The notes under the pieces are model-generated. The model saw only the letters and a program-made list of their open reading frames with translations. It searched no databases and had not been told where the DNA came from. From the NCBI GenBank assembly GCA_002369525.1, contig DFFN01000203.1:1-9013 (forward strand): a stretch of 9,013 nucleotides of DNA, read 5' to 3'. The DNA is from Lachnoclostridium sp. UBA3775. Lineage in GTDB: Bacteria; Bacillota; Clostridia; Lachnospirales; Lachnospiraceae. Positions 7,180 to 9,013 of the stretch are shown piece after piece; the first letter of the stretch is position 1, and every line of letters begins with the position of its first letter. The position numbers were made by a program, and so were the translations under genes.

Positions 7180-7463
7180 ATAATTCAATATTTTGAAACC
7201 GTTGAAGTGGAGATAAAAATGAAAGATGCGCCTACAGAGAGCCGGGGAGCTGAGAGCCGGCGGTAAGCAGTTCATTAAATGGACCACTGAGGGCGCGGTC
7301 AAAGGCAAAGGCCGAGTATTCCGCGACGTAAGGCAGACGTTACCTGCCGGGAATATGATAGTATTCCGCTAAGTGTGTGGATTCCACAAATCAAGGTGGC
7401 ACCGCGGTAAGTATATAACCGTCCTTGAGAGCATATAAATATGCTTTCACGGACGTTTTTTTT
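7180..7463 (+). promoter_or_regulatory. T-box riboswitch, tRNA-Trp responsive (trpE leader)
   Basis: The T-box sequence AAGGTGGCACCGCGG is at 7393-7407. Its UGGN bulge reads UGGC (7397-7400); the C would pair with a G discriminator base, as in bacterial tRNA-Trp. Stem I closes by GCGCC (7228-7232) with GGCGC (7292-7296); a distal CCGG/CCGG pairing (7242-7245 with 7257-7260) lies within. The specifier on the 3' side of Stem I is UGG (7280-7282), the Trp codon, in the context AAAUGGACCACUGA. A hairpin GGCAG/CTGCC (7332-7336 with 7344-7348) and a second GGAATA/TATTCC (7350-7355 with 7362-7367) occupy the Stem II/III region. TGTGG/CCACA (7376-7380 with 7384-7388) precedes the antiterminator, in which CAAGG (7392-7396) pairs with CCTTG (7423-7427), sharing bases with the terminator. 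Uncharged tRNA-Trp should favour readthrough into trpE. Confidence 0.93.
7420..7463 (+). terminator. T-box-controlled intrinsic terminator ahead of trpE
   Basis: CGTCC (7420-7424) pairs with GGACG (7451-7455), and inside this GAGAGCATAT (7427-7436) pairs with ATATGCTTTC (7439-7448) with one G-U pair, giving a long near-continuous stem. Eight T residues follow (7456-7463). The 5' arm is the strand that the antiterminator sequesters, so the two folds exclude each other. With charged tRNA-Trp, transcription is expected to stop here. Confidence 0.92.
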
Positions 7464-7501
7464 GTGAAAGCACAGAAAACAATACACCGGAGGGTAAGGA
7501 A

Positions 7502-8962
7502 ATGATAGGTTTGGAAGAAGCAAAAAGAGTATCTGAGGGCTATAAGGTTGTGCCGCTCTCAAAGGAGATCATCGCAGACATAAGGACGCCGATGGAGGTC
7601 CTCAGGATATTAAAGGGTGTAAGCTCCCACGTATATATGCTTGAAAGCGTGGAAAACCAGGAAAAATGGGGCAGATATACTTTCCTGGGGTTTGAGCCCA
7701 GGCTCTGCATTGCGGCAAAGAACGGTGTCACAACAATCACCGAAGGCGACAGGGTGGTCAAAAGTGCCGAGGGGGATCCGCAGAAGTTTATCGAAGAGCT
7801 GCTGAGTGAATATACAAGCCTGAAGCTGGAAGGGCTTCCGAGCTTCACGGGCGGCCTTGTCGGTTACTTCTCCTATGATTATGTTAAATATTCCGAGAAA
7901 AAGCTTAAGCTTGAGGCTGTCGACAGCGAGGGCTTCGCGGATGTGGATCTGATGCTTTTTGACAAGGTAATAGCCTTTGACAATTTAAAGCAGAAGATAA
8001 TCATCATCGTCAATGCAAAGACCGAAAAGCTTGAAGAAAGCTATGCAGATGCCGAGGCGGAGCTTTGGAGGATAGCGGAGCTGATCAGGAACGGAAAGCC
8101 GATAGAGGTTGAGCCGGGAATCATAAAAAGTGAGGTCAGGCCCCTGTTTAACGAAGATGAGTACTGCAGCATGGTTGAACGTGCAAAGAAATACATTTTT
8201 GAAGGCGACATTTTCCAGGTGGTTCTTTCAAACAGGCTTGAGGCCGATTATGAAGGTTCGCTCCTTAATACCTACAGGGTCTTAAGAACATTGAATCCAT
8301 CACCTTATATGTTTTATTTTTCCTCTGATGAGCTGGAGGTGGCCGGAGCTTCGCCGGAGACTCTTGTCAAACTTGAGAACGGCGTGCTCCATACCTTCCC
8401 GCTTGCAGGCACGAGGCCCAGAGGAGCCGATGCTTCGGAAGACAAGAAGCTTGAAGAGGAGCTTCTAAGGGACGAGAAGGAGCTGGCCGAGCATAACATG
8501 CTTGTTGACCTCGGCAGAAACGATCTCGGAAAGATCAGCCGCTTCGGAAGCGTAAAGGTTGAAAAGTATATGGAGATACAGCGTTACTCGCATGTAATGC
8601 ATATCGGTTCGACAGTCTCGGGAGAGATAAAGGAAGGTTTTTCGGCACTCGATGCCGCACGGGCCGTGCTTCCGGCAGGCACACTGTCGGGAGCACCGAA
8701 GATCCGTGCAATGGAGATCATCGACGAGCTTGAAAACAACAAGAGGGGAATATACGGCGGAGCGATCGGCTATATCGATTTTACGGGAAATCTGGATACC
8801 TGCATCGCAATAAGGCTTGCTTTCAAGAAAAACGGCAAGGTGTTTGTTCGTTCGGGTGCCGGAATAGTTGCGGACAGCGTTCCGAAGACAGAGTATCAGG
8901 AATCCATAAACAAGGCCAAGGCCGTTATGGTGGCTCTTGAACTCGGAGCCGGAAATCTGTAG
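7502..8962 (+). CDS. trpE: Anthranilate synthase component I
   Basis: A 486-residue chorismate-binding enzyme, the usual TrpE length. With the glutamine amidotransferase TrpG it converts chorismate and glutamine-derived ammonia to anthranilate, the first committed step of tryptophan synthesis in the cytoplasm. Residues 46-49 (MLES) correspond to the LLES segment of the tryptophan feedback site, suggesting end-product inhibition. Family motifs: GDIFQVVLSNR (235-245), PLAGTRPRG (300-308), EHNMLVDLGRNDLGK (330-344), LPAGTLSGAPK (390-400), GAIGYIDFTG (420-429) and RSGAGIVADS (450-459). These are all present, so the enzyme appears intact. PabB or another chorismate-using relative is unlikely given the Trp T-box and the downstream trpG. 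ATG 7502 follows GGAGG (7489-7493) with 8 bases of spacing. Its stop codon overlaps the trpG ribosome site, suggesting coupled translation of the two subunits. Confidence 0.97.
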   Translation: MIGLEEAKRVSEGYKVVPLSKEIIADIRTPMEVLRILKGVSSHVYMLESVENQEKWGRYTFLGFEPRLCIAAKNGVTTITEGDRVVKSAEGDPQKFIEELLSEYTSLKLEGLPSFTGGLVGYFSYDYVKYSEKKLKLEAVDSEGFADVDLMLFDKVIAFDNLKQKIIIIVNAKTEKLEESYADAEAELWRIAELIRNGKPIEVEPGIIKSEVRPLFNEDEYCSMVERAKKYIFEGDIFQVVLSNRLEADYEGSLLNTYRVLRTLNPSPYMFYFSSDELEVAGASPETLVKLENGVLHTFPLAGTRPRGADASEDKKLEEELLRDEKELAEHNMLVDLGRNDLGKISRFGSVKVEKYMEIQRYSHVMHIGSTVSGEIKEGFSALDAARAVLPAGTLSGAPKIRAMEIIDELENNKRGIYGGAIGYIDFTGNLDTCIAIRLAFKKNGKVFVRSGAGIVADSVPKTEYQESINKAKAVMVALELGAGNL

Positions 8963-8968
8963 GAGGTG
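8961..8968 (+). promoter_or_regulatory. Ribosome binding site of trpG overlapping the trpE stop
   Basis: AGGAGGTG overlaps the last two bases of the trpE TAG and lies 4 bases before ATG 8973. The arrangement fits balanced, coupled production of two enzyme subunits. Confidence 0.88.
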
Positions 8969-8972
8969 CAAA

Positions 8973-9013
8973 ATGATACTGCTTATTGACAATTACGACA
9001 GCTTTTCATATAA
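8973..9013 (+). CDS. trpG: Anthranilate synthase component II, glutamine amidotransferase (3' partial)
   Basis: Only 13 full codons are inside the window: MILLIDNYDSFSY. This is the highly conserved first strand and loop of class I glutamine amidotransferases of the TrpG/PabA type, which supply ammonia to the chorismate-binding subunit. Position 10 bases after trpE makes TrpG far more likely than PabA. The catalytic Cys-His-Glu triad lies beyond the right edge. Whether the gene is a stand-alone trpG or a trpGD fusion cannot be told here. Confidence 0.9.
   Translation, partial: MILLIDNYDSFSY

Noticed and set aside
7219..7266. A 15-codon frame in the trp leader (MKDAPTESRGAESRR) behind a GTGGAG-like site, as a possible leader peptide
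   Set aside because: It has no Trp codon and lies within T-box Stem I, whose structure explains the bases; translation would disrupt the riboswitch. It is probably a coincidence.
8465..8992. A 175-codon minus-strand open frame opposite trpE
   Set aside because: trpE carries all family motifs on the + strand here; the antisense frame shows none.

Overview
The window looks like a chromosomal segment of a low-to-moderate GC Gram-positive bacterium of the class Clostridia, most likely a Lachnospiraceae-type gut or rumen organism. The basis is strong AGGAGG-type ribosome binding sites, a T-box leader on a tryptophan operon, tightly packed co-directional genes, and the protein types present. The taxon is an inference; no rRNA or other taxonomic marker is present. 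All genes are on the + strand.

Region 1 (1-3648) is a two-gene unit with an 8-base overlap. The first gene, cut by the left edge, is a MATE-type multidrug/toxin exporter fused at its C-terminus to an RsbW/SpoIIAB-like histidine-kinase-type ATPase domain. The second encodes a three-domain protein: an HD metal-dependent phosphohydrolase domain, a STAS (anti-sigma-antagonist-like) domain and an APH/choline-kinase-like phosphotransferase domain. An RsbW-like ATPase beside a STAS domain is the classic pairing of partner-switching regulation. Here both partners are fused to effector-type domains (a membrane transporter on one side, an HD domain and a small-molecule kinase on the other). This is the least ordinary part of the window.

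Region 2 (3681-7116) holds an S-adenosylhomocysteine-hydrolase-like NAD-dependent protein with several changed substrate-pocket residues and no usual C-terminal tail. Two WYL-domain transcriptional regulators follow, which overlap each other by 8 bases and share a clear C-terminal signature. Spacing (32, 36 and -8 bases) allows this region to be co-transcribed, possibly continuing from region 1; no promoter or terminator is evident between the genes.

Region 3 (7117-9013) is the start of a tryptophan biosynthesis operon. It has a sigma-A-type extended -10 promoter, a complete T-box riboswitch with a Trp (UGG) specifier and a UGGC discriminator-pairing bulge, its intrinsic terminator, trpE, and the first 13 codons of trpG (or a trpGD fusion). 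Uncharged tRNA-Trp should stabilise the antiterminator and allow trpE-trpG expression when tryptophan is short.
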